Assembly (NCBI GenBank): GCA_964634685.1
Contig: CAZWLD010000007.1
Coordinates: 1 to 64,000, forward strand
Length of the DNA stretch: 64,000 nucleotides
Reading direction: 5' to 3'
Origin: CAZWLD01 sp964634685
Lineage (GTDB): Bacteria; Bacillota_I; Bacilli_A; Acholeplasmatales; JAEDCM01
Shown: one piece after another, positions 50,628-58,007 of the stretch
How the letters are laid out: the number at the start of each line of letters is the position of its first letter
Position numbering within the stretch: position 1 is the first letter of the stretch
Notes under the pieces: generated by a model
Told to the model about the DNA's origin: nothing
The model's input: the letters and a program-made list of their open reading frames with translations, nothing else
Databases searched by the model: none
Made by a program: the position numbers and the translations under genes

Positions 50628-52199
50628 ATGGTAGAAATGCCTATGTGGCAGTTTTTACTAACTCTCGTTTTGCTAACAATTTTAAGTGTAATTTTAGGAT
50701 ATATTGTTAGAGTCATACAATATGAGCATGGCTTAAAGAAAACTAATAATATGCTCAAGCAAATAATCAGTGATGGTGAAAAAGAGGCCGAAAAGCTTAA
50801 AAAGGATTATCTTGCTGAGGGAAAACAGGAAATTGCTAACTTAAAGAATGAAGCTGAAAAGGAAATTAAGGATCGTAAACAAGTTGTTGTTGATTTGGAG
50901 CATAAATTAAATCAACGTGAAGATAATCTTGAACGCCGTTCAAGTAATCTCGATCGCCGCGAGGAAATGCTAGATCATAAGGAAAGTAAACTTGACGATA
51001 GAAAATTAGAATTAGATGCTTTAGGTAGTAAAGCTGAAGAATTAGTAAATGCTCAAGAAGCAAAATTAATTGAAATTAGTAATTTAACCTACGAGGAAGC
51101 TCGTAACATTATTATGACAAAGGTTCGAGATGATATGAGTGTTGAAATCTCAACCTACATCAAGGATGAAGAAGAAAAAGCAAAATCAGAAATTCACAAT
51201 CGAGCTAAGAATATGTTAGCCTTAGCTATTCAAAAATATGCAAGCGAGACAACGAGCGAAAAAACCGTTACCGTTGTTGATTTGCCTAGTGATGAGATGA
51301 AGGGTCGTATCATCGGTCGTGAGGGTAGAAATATTCGAACAATTGAATCCTTAACTGGTGTTGATTTAATTGTTGATGATACTCCAGATGCAGTAGTATT
51401 AAGTGGATTTGATCCAATTAGAAGAGAAATTGCTAGTAAAGCCTTACAATCTTTAGTTTCTGATGGAAGAATTCATCCATCAAGAATTGAAGAGGTTGTT
51501 GACAGAGCACGCGCTGAGGTCGAAACATATATTCGTGAATGTGGAGAGGAAGCTGTTTTTACAGCTAATATTGGTCGTGTTCACCCTGATCTAATCAAAT
51601 TATTAGGACGCTTAAATTACCGTACTAGTTATGGTCAAAATGTATTAAAGCACTCAATTGAAACGGCATATTTAGCTGGAAAGCTTGCAGCTGAGCTTGG
51701 AGAAAATGAAACCCTAGCTCGTCGTGCTGGTTTATTGCATGATATTGGAAAAGCAGTCGACCATGAAGTTGAAGGAAGCCATGTTGAAATTGGTGTTGAT
51801 ATTGCCAATCGTTACCGTGAACCAAAAGAGGTTGTTGATGCGATTGCTTCTCACCATGGTGATAAGGAGCCAGAATACATTATTTCGGTACTAGTTGCTG
51901 CTGCTGATGCTTTATCTGCGGCTCGACCAGGAGCACGTAGTGAATCACTAGATAATTACGTTAAACGTCTTGAGCAATTAGAAAAGATTAGTGACAGTGT
52001 TCCGGGTGTTGAAAAATCCTTTGCTGTTCAGGCTGGTCGTGAAATTCGGGTTATGGTTAAGCCGCAAGAGGTTGATGATTTGTCTACATTCACTGTAGCT
52101 CGAAAAATCAAAGAGGAAATCGAACAAAACTTAAGCTATCCGGGTACGGTTAAGGTTACTGTTATTCGTGAGACTAGAGCAGTTGATGTTGCAAAATAA
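50628..52199 (+). CDS. rny: Ribonuclease Y
   Basis: A 523-residue membrane-anchored endoribonuclease that starts bulk mRNA decay in Bacilli. An N-terminal transmembrane helix is followed by a long charged coiled coil (about residues 30-190), a KH domain (GRIIGREGRNIRTIESLTGVDLIVDDTPD) and an HD domain (RAGLLHDIGKAVDHEVEGSHVEIG). GGAGG at 50614-50618 is the ribosome binding site. The order rny-ymdB-spoVS matches Bacillus. Its known partner YmcA is coded about 4.6 kb downstream. Confidence 0.98.
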   Translation: MVEMPMWQFLLTLVLLTILSVILGYIVRVIQYEHGLKKTNNMLKQIISDGEKEAEKLKKDYLAEGKQEIANLKNEAEKEIKDRKQVVVDLEHKLNQREDNLERRSSNLDRREEMLDHKESKLDDRKLELDALGSKAEELVNAQEAKLIEISNLTYEEARNIIMTKVRDDMSVEISTYIKDEEEKAKSEIHNRAKNMLALAIQKYASETTSEKTVTVVDLPSDEMKGRIIGREGRNIRTIESLTGVDLIVDDTPDAVVLSGFDPIRREIASKALQSLVSDGRIHPSRIEEVVDRARAEVETYIRECGEEAVFTANIGRVHPDLIKLLGRLNYRTSYGQNVLKHSIETAYLAGKLAAELGENETLARRAGLLHDIGKAVDHEVEGSHVEIGVDIANRYREPKEVVDAIASHHGDKEPEYIISVLVAAADALSAARPGARSESLDNYVKRLEQLEKISDSVPGVEKSFAVQAGREIRVMVKPQEVDDLSTFTVARKIKEEIEQNLSYPGTVKVTVIRETRAVDVAK

Positions 52200-52221
52200 G
52201 GAGCTATATGCTCCTTTTTTT
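52198..52221 (+). terminator. Terminator between rny and ymdB
   Basis: AAGGAGC (52198-52204) pairs with GCTCCTT (52210-52216), followed by T. It is likely leaky, since ymdB and spoVS follow with no strong promoter between. Confidence 0.8.
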
Positions 52222-52234
52222 AGAAGGAGGTTTT

Positions 52235-52993
52235 ATGAAAATATTATTTATTGGTGATGTTTTTGGCGATGTTGGTCGCAAAATTCTTTATGATAATATT
52301 GGACGTATAAAAAAGGAATATGGTATAAACTTAGTTATAGCTAATGGCGAAAATGCCGCTCATGGCCGAGGAATTACCACCAAAATATATAAAGAATTTA
52401 TGGAAGCAGGTATTAATGTTATTACAATGGGCAATCATACCTGGGGTAATAAGGATATTTTTGAATTGTTAGATAATAATGCTAATATTGTTATTCCGGC
52501 TAATTATCCTAATAATCCCAAGCAAGGATATCAAACGATAAATTACAATGGCAAGAAAATAACTATAATTAATTTATTAGGACGTGTATATATGAATAAT
52601 ATTTCTTTAGACTGTCCTTTTAAAATGGTAGATAAAATTTTAGAAACTGTGAATAGTGATTATTATATTGTTGATATGCATGCGGAGGCGACAAGTGAAA
52701 AGATTGCCTTAGGATTATATTTAGATGGACGTGTGGATGCCGTTTTAGGAACACATACTCATGTTCAAACAGCTGATGAGAGAACCCTTCCTAAGGGAAC
52801 TTTATATATTAGTGATGTGGGGATGACAGGCCCTCTAAATGGCGTAATTGGCGTTGATGCAAGTATTGTTATTAATAAATTTGTAAAGGGCGTCATTGAG
52901 CCAAATAAAACCGCTACAGGTGATGCTCAGTTTAATGCTGTTGTTCTTGACTTAAATGGCACAAAAAATACGATTACAAGAATCCATTTTTAG
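52235..52993 (+). CDS. ymdB: YmdB family metallophosphoesterase
   Basis: A 252-residue cyclic-nucleotide phosphodiesterase family protein. IGDVFGDVGR, VIANGENAAHGRG, GNHTWGNKD, DMHAEATSEK and GTHTHVQTADERTLPKGT give the complete di-iron site. In Bacillus YmdB affects biofilm and motility bistability. ATG 52235 has AAGGAGG upstream; a TTG/ATG 27 bases earlier falls in the terminator. Confidence 0.95.
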   Translation: MKILFIGDVFGDVGRKILYDNIGRIKKEYGINLVIANGENAAHGRGITTKIYKEFMEAGINVITMGNHTWGNKDIFELLDNNANIVIPANYPNNPKQGYQTINYNGKKITIINLLGRVYMNNISLDCPFKMVDKILETVNSDYYIVDMHAEATSEKIALGLYLDGRVDAVLGTHTHVQTADERTLPKGTLYISDVGMTGPLNGVIGVDASIVINKFVKGVIEPNKTATGDAQFNAVVLDLNGTKNTITRIHF

Positions 52994-53050
52994 TTCTATT
53001 CTAATATTTTTCTAATATAATGTAGTAATGAATTATAGGAGGAAAAATAT

Positions 53051-53311
53051 ATGGAAATATTAAAAGTTTCATCAAAATCAAAACCAAACTCGGTGGCTGG
53101 TGCTCTTGCCAATGCTTTTCGTGACAGAACTCTTGTGGAAATTCAAGCCATTGGAGCAGGAGCCCTTAATCAAGCCATCAAGGCAATTGCTATTGCTCGA
53201 GGCTATGTTGCGCCAACGGGAAAGGATTTGTTTTGTATTCCGGCATTTCAGGATATTTTGATTGATGGAGAAGAAAGAACAGCAATAAAATTAATTGTTA
53301 AAGCCGAATAA
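53051..53311 (+). CDS. spoVS: Stage V sporulation protein S
   Basis: An 86-residue SpoVS/Alba-like protein, needed for late stages of Bacillus sporulation. It is highly conserved: VSSKSKPNSVAGALANAFRD, IQAIGAGALNQAIKAIAIARGYVAPTGKDL and DGEERTAIKLIVK. AGGAGG is nine bases upstream of the ATG. SpoVS is also found in some non-sporulating bacteria, so alone it is only suggestive, but with gpr, cotE and the SigK-like factor it supports sporulation. Confidence 0.97.
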   Translation: MEILKVSSKSKPNSVAGALANAFRDRTLVEIQAIGAGALNQAIKAIAIARGYVAPTGKDLFCIPAFQDILIDGEERTAIKLIVKAE

Positions 53312-53337
53312 TGGAGCGAAAGCTTCATTATTTTTTT
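53310..53337 (+). terminator. Intrinsic terminator of spoVS
   Basis: AATGGAGC (53310-53317) pairs with GCTTCATT (53322-53329), including one G-T pair, around a GAAA-type loop, followed by seven T. Confidence 0.85.
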
Positions 53338-53429
53338 CTAGAGAATTTACGTATTTGTTAAAACTTCACGTGTTGTAATATTGTTTTTCTTTGTTATACA
53401 TTTGTCTGATTTTACATATGATGATAAAT

Positions 53430-53471
53430 AAAAAAAGTTCTGAAGTGTCCAGAACTTATGATTTATAAATG
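53430..53471 (-). repeat. 42-bp direct repeat, left copy (islet 2)
   Basis: Identical over 42 bases to 55185-55226. It contains a complete terminator (AAGTTCTG with CAGAACTT, A run on the plus side), oriented for the minus strand, 78 bases after the DUF4143 ATPase gene. With the other copy it brackets that gene and about 350 bases of noncoding DNA. Confidence 0.92.
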
Positions 53472-53548
53472 TGTAATAACCCGCTCGTTGATATATTGAA
53501 CTACTGAAAACGGAAATGGTGCATTTATTTTTCTTAACAAGAAAATCT

Positions 53549-54838
53549 TTAATCCTTGAGAGCTGTTATCGGTACAACAAATACGCCGTCGGGGCGAATG
53601 TATGCAGCATTCGATAGTCCGCATATTACGCACTTAATGATTGGTGCTTTCCCACCGTTTGCTTCTATATCATTGCACACTTTTATTAAATTTTCCGCGC
53701 CCTCATCTATCTTCTTAGCGCCGAGTTTGATTTCGAATGCACACCAATCACCATTTTCAAGTTCTATAACGGCATCGATTTCGTTGTTTTTATAATCTTG
53801 ATAATGGTACAGCCTTGCGCCAAAAGCGGCGGCGTAAATAGAAAGATCGCGTTCGACCAATGCCTCAAATAAAAAGCCGTACGTATTTAAGTCACCAAGG
53901 AGTTTTTCAGGAGTAATGTTTAATAAAGCGCACGCCATTGCAGGATCGGAAAAGTGCCTCTTTTCTGATTGCTTTACACGAAGAGATGAGCGCAGATTGG
54001 GAGAAAACGGGGGCTGATTGTTAAACAAGAACAGGCGATCCAAAGCTTCAAGATATTTTGCAATTGTATTTCGGCTCATGGATTCGTTATCTTGCTCGAT
54101 AATATCTTTTAATAACGAAGAATCCGAAACCGTGGTAGATTCATTTCTTGCCAAAGAACGAAGAAGGAGTTGTACCTTGTGTTGATTGTACTCCACGCCG
54201 TCATCAAGACTGTTCAAGCTTTCTCCAACTACGGTGTCCATATATGCTCTTGGCATTAAATGCGCCACCTTTGCATCAACCGTAATATTCTCGGGCCAAC
54301 CTCCACGGACAATGTACTCCGCTAATTTTTCAAGAGATACCTCTTCTAACATTTGCATTGGGAGATTGCCCTTGCATAGCTCGGAAAGACTGATTTTTCC
54401 TGAAGAATCTCCAGATTCAAATAAAGACATCGTGTTCATTCGAAGTCTTACAATTCTACCAGCTCCGCTATGCATAATTCCTTTTGTCTTTGGTGTGGAT
54501 GAACCGGTTAGTATAATTTGTCCTTTTTTGTGTCTCTTATCGACCTCGGCTCTTGTGGCATCCCATATAGATGGCACCTCTTGCCACTCATCGATCATTC
54601 TGGGGGTATCCCCTTGCAACACGAATGAGGGATTTAATTCTGCAAGCTGTCTGTTTGAAAAATTGTTGGAAGGGTCACCAATCAAAAATTCACTATTGGA
54701 ATGGTAGGCGGATGTCCATGTCTTGCCGCACCATTTTGGTCCTTCAATGCAGATTGCACCGCTTACTTTTAAATATGTTTCTATGGATTTATCGATAACC
54801 CTTCTTCGATAATCTTTTTTATCGGTTAATACGCTCAT
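53549..54838 (-). CDS. DUF4143-type AAA ATPase
   Basis: A 429-residue cytoplasmic ATPase. Walker A is GPKWCGKT (residues 34-41), Walker B PRMIDEWQEVP, and sensor 1 ILTGSST. The second half is the DUF4143 region, with a winged-helix-like stretch (SMSRNTIAKYLEALDRLFL) and the nuclease-like strands EIDAVIELENGDWCAFEIK, a PD-(D/E)xK-like pattern. Such ATPases are abundant, mobile and of unclear function. The gene is clearly richer in G+C than its neighbours, pointing to transfer. GGAGG lies upstream on the minus strand. It is flanked by 42-bp direct repeats. Confidence 0.92.
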   Translation of the reverse strand: MSVLTDKKDYRRRVIDKSIETYLKVSGAICIEGPKWCGKTWTSAYHSNSEFLIGDPSNNFSNRQLAELNPSFVLQGDTPRMIDEWQEVPSIWDATRAEVDKRHKKGQIILTGSSTPKTKGIMHSGAGRIVRLRMNTMSLFESGDSSGKISLSELCKGNLPMQMLEEVSLEKLAEYIVRGGWPENITVDAKVAHLMPRAYMDTVVGESLNSLDDGVEYNQHKVQLLLRSLARNESTTVSDSSLLKDIIEQDNESMSRNTIAKYLEALDRLFLFNNQPPFSPNLRSSLRVKQSEKRHFSDPAMACALLNITPEKLLGDLNTYGFLFEALVERDLSIYAAAFGARLYHYQDYKNNEIDAVIELENGDWCAFEIKLGAKKIDEGAENLIKVCNDIEANGGKAPIIKCVICGLSNAAYIRPDGVFVVPITALKD

Positions 54839-54923
54839 ACATTACCTCCGATTTTTTTTATTATTATAACAGACTAAGCAGGTTTTGTCAATATAAGTGA
54901 GCAATATTTTCTAATTTGATTGA

Positions 54924-55178
54924 GCAACATTCTTTACATTTCTTGAACAGTTTTATAATGCTATATTTAACGTAGATTATCTGGTTTTAATTTGTTGTTT
55001 ATCAATATTTGATATTTATTATGCTTATAAAATTCCAACTACTATTCTTTTGGATATTATCAACAAATATTCAAAAAAAGATTCATCATTGTCCATTGCT
55101 AAAAAAATGATAATGCTGCTAAGAGAAATGGCATCTGATAATATTATTACCGACATTACAGATAAATTAGGATTTTAA
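54924..55178 (+). pseudogene. Possible gene remnant (C-terminal fragment)
   Basis: An 84-codon open frame without a credible start or ribosome binding site. It reads FLEQFYNAIFN near the beginning and LLREMASDNIITDITDKLGF before TAA at 55176-55178. Composition from about 55011 on is protein-like, but I recognise no family. It may be the tail of a gene broken when islet 2 formed. The rest of 54841-55184 shows only a GGAGG site for the ATPase gene and A+T-rich DNA. Confidence 0.25.
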
Positions 55179-55184
55179 TCTAAC

Positions 55185-55212
55185 AAAAAAAGTTCTGAAG
55201 TGTCCAGAACTT
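55185..55212 (-). terminator. Terminator of tRNA-Pro
   Basis: On the minus strand AAGTTCTG (from 55212) pairs with CAGAACTT (to 55190) and runs into seven T. It is duplicated in the left repeat copy. Confidence 0.85.
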
Positions 55213-55226
55213 ATGATTTATAAATG
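55185..55226 (-). repeat. 42-bp direct repeat, right copy (islet 2)
   Basis: Second copy of the repeat at 53430-53471. It starts (minus strand) inside the CCA end of the tRNA-Pro gene and covers the tRNA's terminator, so this is probably the original copy. Confidence 0.92.
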
Positions 55227-55301
55227 GTCGGAAAGAAGGGATTTGAACCCTCGACCTCTAACTCCCGAAGCTAGCGCTCTACCAAGCTAAGCTACTTTCC
55301 G
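55225..55301 (-). tRNA. tRNA-Pro (anticodon CGG)
   Basis: The minus strand folds into a full cloverleaf: acceptor CGGAAAG with CTTTCCG, D stem GCTT...GAGC, anticodon stem CTAGC with GTTAG around the loop TTCGGGA, variable loop AGGTC, T stem GAGGG with CCCTT around TTCAAAT, discriminator A and encoded CCA. The anticodon CGG reads proline codon CCG. The C1-G72 pair is usual for tRNA-Pro. It is divergent from miaB. Confidence 0.95.
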
Positions 55302-55313
55302 ATACCATATATA

Positions 55314-55342
55314 ATTTTACTCTATTAAATATTTTTTTTCAA
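55314..55342 (-). promoter_or_regulatory. Promoter of tRNA-Pro
   Basis: On the minus strand -35 TTGAAA (55342-55337), 17-base spacer, -10 TAAAAT (55319-55314), 13 bases before the mature 5' end. Confidence 0.75.
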
Positions 55343-55365
55343 TATAAATGTTTTTAATCTTTTAT

Positions 55366-55394
55366 TTGCGTTTAGCAACATTTTATTGTATACT
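55366..55394 (+). promoter_or_regulatory. Promoter of miaB
   Basis: -35-like TTGCGT (55366-55371), 17-base spacer, -10 TATACT (55389-55394). The start codon is 17 bases further on, so the leader is very short. Confidence 0.6.
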
Positions 55395-55410
55395 TTCATT
55401 GGTGATAAAA

Positions 55411-56853
55411 ATGAAAATAGATTATGAAAAATTTATTAAACCTAATTTAAAACAGGCAAGAAAAAGAGTATCTAATAATACTGAATATATAAAGTTTTCT
55501 TTAGATAGTAAATATGCTGGATTGGGCCAGGATAAAAAATATTGTCTTCAAACCTATGGATGTCAGGGTAATGAAGCTGATAGTGAAATAATGGCTGGTA
55601 TTCTTGAAAAGATGGGCTTTACACCTGTCGAGGAAGCCAAGGATGCGGATATTGTTATTATCAATACCTGCGCCATTCGCGAAAATGCCGAGCAACGTAT
55701 TTGGGGTGAGCTTGGAAGATTAAAGCAATACAAAAATACGAATCCTGATCTCTTGCTTGGGGTTTGTGGCTGTATGCCCCAAGAGGAAAAGGTTTTTAAT
55801 CATATTTTAGAAAAATTTCCTTATGTCGATATTGTTTTTGGAACCCATAATATTTATCGTCTTCCTGAATATATTTATGAAGCCTATATGAATAAGGAAA
55901 GAGTTCTTCAAGTATTCTCAAATGAAGGGGCAATTATCGAAAATCTTCCGCATGTTCGGGTTAATAACCGTAAGGCTTGGGTTAATATTATGTATGGCTG
56001 TGATGAATTCTGTACCTATTGTATTGTCCCATATACAAGAGGAAGAGAAAGATCGCGTCTTCCATTAGATATTATTGAAGAGGTTCAAGGATTAGTTCGG
56101 GATGGATTTTATGAGATAACCTTACTTGGACAAAATGTTAATGCCTATGGTAAAGACTTCAAAGAAGTGAATTACACATTTGGTGATTTATTAACTGATT
56201 TAGATCAAACAGGAATAAAGAGAATTCGCTTTACAACGAGCCATCCTCGTGATTTAGATGATAAAACAATTATGGCAATGGCAAATTGCAAATCCGTTAT
56301 GCCGGCTATTCATCTTCCTGTTCAATCCGGAAATAATGAGGTTTTGCATCGAATGAATCGAAAATATACAAAAGAGGAATATTTAGTTTTAATTGATAAA
56401 TTAAAGAAAAATATCCCAGGTATTTCGATTACAACCGATATTATTGTGGCTTTCCCAGGGGAAACAAATGAACAATTTTTAGACACCTTAGATTTAGTTG
56501 ATCGTGTCCAATATGAGGGTGCCTTTACGTTCATCTATTCACCTCGCGAAGGAACACCCGCTGCCACTTACGAAAACCCAATGACCGAAGAGGAAAAGCA
56601 TGAAAGATTATTAGAGCTTAATAAGCATATTAATGATGGCTATCTTAAAGGAAACCAAAGATTCTTAGGAAAAACTGTTAAGGTTTTAGTTGATGGTGAA
56701 TCGAAAAACGACCCATCAATTTTAGCTGGATATTCTGAACATAATAAGCTCGTTAATTTCAAGGGAGATAAATCCTTAATTGGGCAAATTGTCAATGTCA
56801 AAATCACTGAAGCTAAAACTTGGTTTTTGTTAGGTGAATATGATGGAGAATAA
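55411..56853 (+). CDS. miaB: tRNA methylthiotransferase MiaB
   Basis: A 480-residue radical-SAM enzyme that adds a methylthio group to i6A37 in tRNA. The N-terminal domain has QTYGCQGNEAD, NTCAIRENAEQR and GVCGCMPQ with the three cluster Cys; the radical-SAM motif is YGCDEFCTYCIVPYTRGRERSR; a TRAM domain ends the protein. ATG 55411 follows the promoter by 17 bases with GGTG at 55401-55404; upstream in-frame ATGs are before the transcription start. It overlaps ymcA, as in Bacillus. Confidence 0.97.
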   Translation: MKIDYEKFIKPNLKQARKRVSNNTEYIKFSLDSKYAGLGQDKKYCLQTYGCQGNEADSEIMAGILEKMGFTPVEEAKDADIVIINTCAIRENAEQRIWGELGRLKQYKNTNPDLLLGVCGCMPQEEKVFNHILEKFPYVDIVFGTHNIYRLPEYIYEAYMNKERVLQVFSNEGAIIENLPHVRVNNRKAWVNIMYGCDEFCTYCIVPYTRGRERSRLPLDIIEEVQGLVRDGFYEITLLGQNVNAYGKDFKEVNYTFGDLLTDLDQTGIKRIRFTTSHPRDLDDKTIMAMANCKSVMPAIHLPVQSGNNEVLHRMNRKYTKEEYLVLIDKLKKNIPGISITTDIIVAFPGETNEQFLDTLDLVDRVQYEGAFTFIYSPREGTPAATYENPMTEEEKHERLLELNKHINDGYLKGNQRFLGKTVKVLVDGESKNDPSILAGYSEHNKLVNFKGDKSLIGQIVNVKITEAKTWFLLGEYDGE

Positions 56854-57133
56854 AGAATTTTTAGAGGCTGTTAAAAATCAAAGCTTTGTTATTAGATATA
56901 AAGAATTATCTAATATAATAAATAATAATATAAATATACGTGAGAAATACCATAAGCTCTTAGCCCTTCAAAAGAAAATGCTTTTATATAAGGATAATGA
57001 TTTGGAAAGAGAATATCAAGCTTTATATAATGAGATTTTAAGCTTTCCTTTTATGGAGGAATATTTTGAACTTGTCAATGAAATTGAGTCATTTTTGAAT
57101 GAGGTCAAGAATATAATAGAAATGGAATTATAG
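56843..57133 (+). CDS. ymcA: YmcA (YlbF family) regulator
   Basis: A 96-residue all-helical protein of the YlbF/YmcA family. In Bacillus YmcA, YlbF and YaaT form a complex that promotes the Spo0 phosphorelay, competence and biofilm formation and directs RNase Y cleavage. The sequence is diverged (YKELSNIINNNINIREKYHKLLALQKKMLLYKD, then FMEEYFELVNEIESFLNEV) but size, helical pattern and position between miaB and cotE support the call. ATG 56843 or 56840 is the start, behind AGGTG, overlapping miaB. Confidence 0.82.
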   Translation: MENKEFLEAVKNQSFVIRYKELSNIINNNINIREKYHKLLALQKKMLLYKDNDLEREYQALYNEILSFPFMEEYFELVNEIESFLNEVKNIIEMEL

Positions 57134-57150
57134 GACTATCGTATTTTGTG

Positions 57151-57178
57151 GCACGATATCTTAAACTAGAATATATTA
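57151..57178 (+). promoter_or_regulatory. Candidate mother-cell (SigK/SigE-like) promoter of cotE
   Basis: GCAC (57151-57154), 15 bases, then AATATATTA (57170-57178). The -10 matches the SigK form CATAnnnTA except for the first base, and the -35 has the AC core. Candidate only: such motifs are frequent in A+T-rich DNA. Confidence 0.35.
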
Positions 57179-57196
57179 AACATAGGGAGGGATATT

Positions 57197-57706
57197 GTGA
57201 ATCAAATACGCGAAATTGTAACAAAGGCTGTCGTAGCTAAAGGTAAAAAAAAGATTAGACTTAAAGAAACTATTAAACCTGAAAATACCGTATATAGTAT
57301 CTTGGGATGTTGGATAATTAATCATGAATTTGAAGCTACCAAGGATGATCAGTATGTAACTATTGATGGTTCATTTGAGGTTAATATTTGGTATTCATTA
57401 CAAAATAATTCGAAGACTGATGTTACGAGAAAAAGGATAACCTATCAAGAGAAAATCAAGACCAAGCAGATTGTAAATGACTACATTGAGGATAGCGATG
57501 ATATCATGGCTCGGATAGTCGAACATCCAACCTGTACCAATGCATTTATTGAGGATAATGTAATTCATATCGACATTTCATTAGAAATATTAGCGGAAAT
57601 AATTGGCGAAACTAAAATGCAGGTTACAGTTTTTCAATCGGATGAAATAGTGGATGATGAGGAAGATTTTGAGAATCAAATCAATGAAAATTTCCTTAAT
57701 GAGTGA
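57197..57706 (+). CDS. cotE: Outer spore coat morphogenetic protein CotE
   Basis: A 169-residue protein matching Bacillus CotE, which organises the outer spore coat. The N-terminus REIVTKAVVAKGKKKI, then SILGCWIINHEFEA, VNIWYSLQNNSKTDVTRKRI and LEILAEIIGETKM are close to the family, and the acidic tail (DDEEDFENQINENF) is typical. It starts with GTG behind GGGAGGG (57185-57191). CotE is restricted to endospore formers, so this is strong evidence for a spore coat. Two terminators follow. Confidence 0.95.
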   Translation: MNQIREIVTKAVVAKGKKKIRLKETIKPENTVYSILGCWIINHEFEATKDDQYVTIDGSFEVNIWYSLQNNSKTDVTRKRITYQEKIKTKQIVNDYIEDSDDIMARIVEHPTCTNAFIEDNVIHIDISLEILAEIIGETKMQVTVFQSDEIVDDEEDFENQINENFLNE

Positions 57707-57711
57707 CCAAT

Positions 57712-57736
57712 AAGTGGCATTTGTTGCCACTTTTTT
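57712..57736 (+). terminator. First terminator after cotE
   Basis: AAGTGGCA (57712-57719 by approximate register) pairs with TGCCACTT (57725-57732), followed by T. Confidence 0.87.
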
Positions 57737-57755
57737 AATAGGTATAAAAATAAAT

Positions 57756-57780
57756 AAATGGCTTAGTTGAGCCATTTTTT
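57756..57780 (+). terminator. Second terminator after cotE
   Basis: AAATGGCT pairs with AGCCATTT (57770-57777), followed by T. Tandem with the first one; the following 57781-57935 shows no gene. Confidence 0.8.
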
Positions 57781-57935
57781 GATATATATGTCAAGAAAAT
57801 TAATAAAAAACGGGAAATCTATTTGATACGGTATATTTCAATTTTTGGCCCTTTTCGCTATTTGTCAAAATAGAGGTGATTTTCCTTTAATGGTGCCGTT
57901 TTCAGTATAAATTCAAAAAGTTGTGTATAAAATAC

Positions 57936-57964
57936 TTGTAAAATAAATTATTATAGTATATAAT
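57936..57964 (+). promoter_or_regulatory. Promoter of the 58008-60005 gene
   Basis: -35 TTGTAA (57936-57941), 17-base spacer, -10 TATAAT (57959-57964). Transcription should start near 57971, which rules out the ATG at 57969 as start codon. Confidence 0.72.
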
Positions 57965-58007
57965 AGTAATGAACAAAAGAAAACATTTACATAGTGAGGT
58001 GGAGAAT

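Noticed and set aside
54186..54707. 173-codon open frame on the plus strand opposite the DUF4143 ATPase
   Set aside because: It has no ribosome binding site and low-complexity composition, and lies fully opposite a clearly recognisable ATPase.
57969..58007. ATG at 57969 as start of the large protein
   Set aside because: A promoter (TTGTAA, 17 bases, TATAAT) predicts transcription starting near 57971, and a strong GAGGTGGAG precedes the in-frame GTG at 58008.
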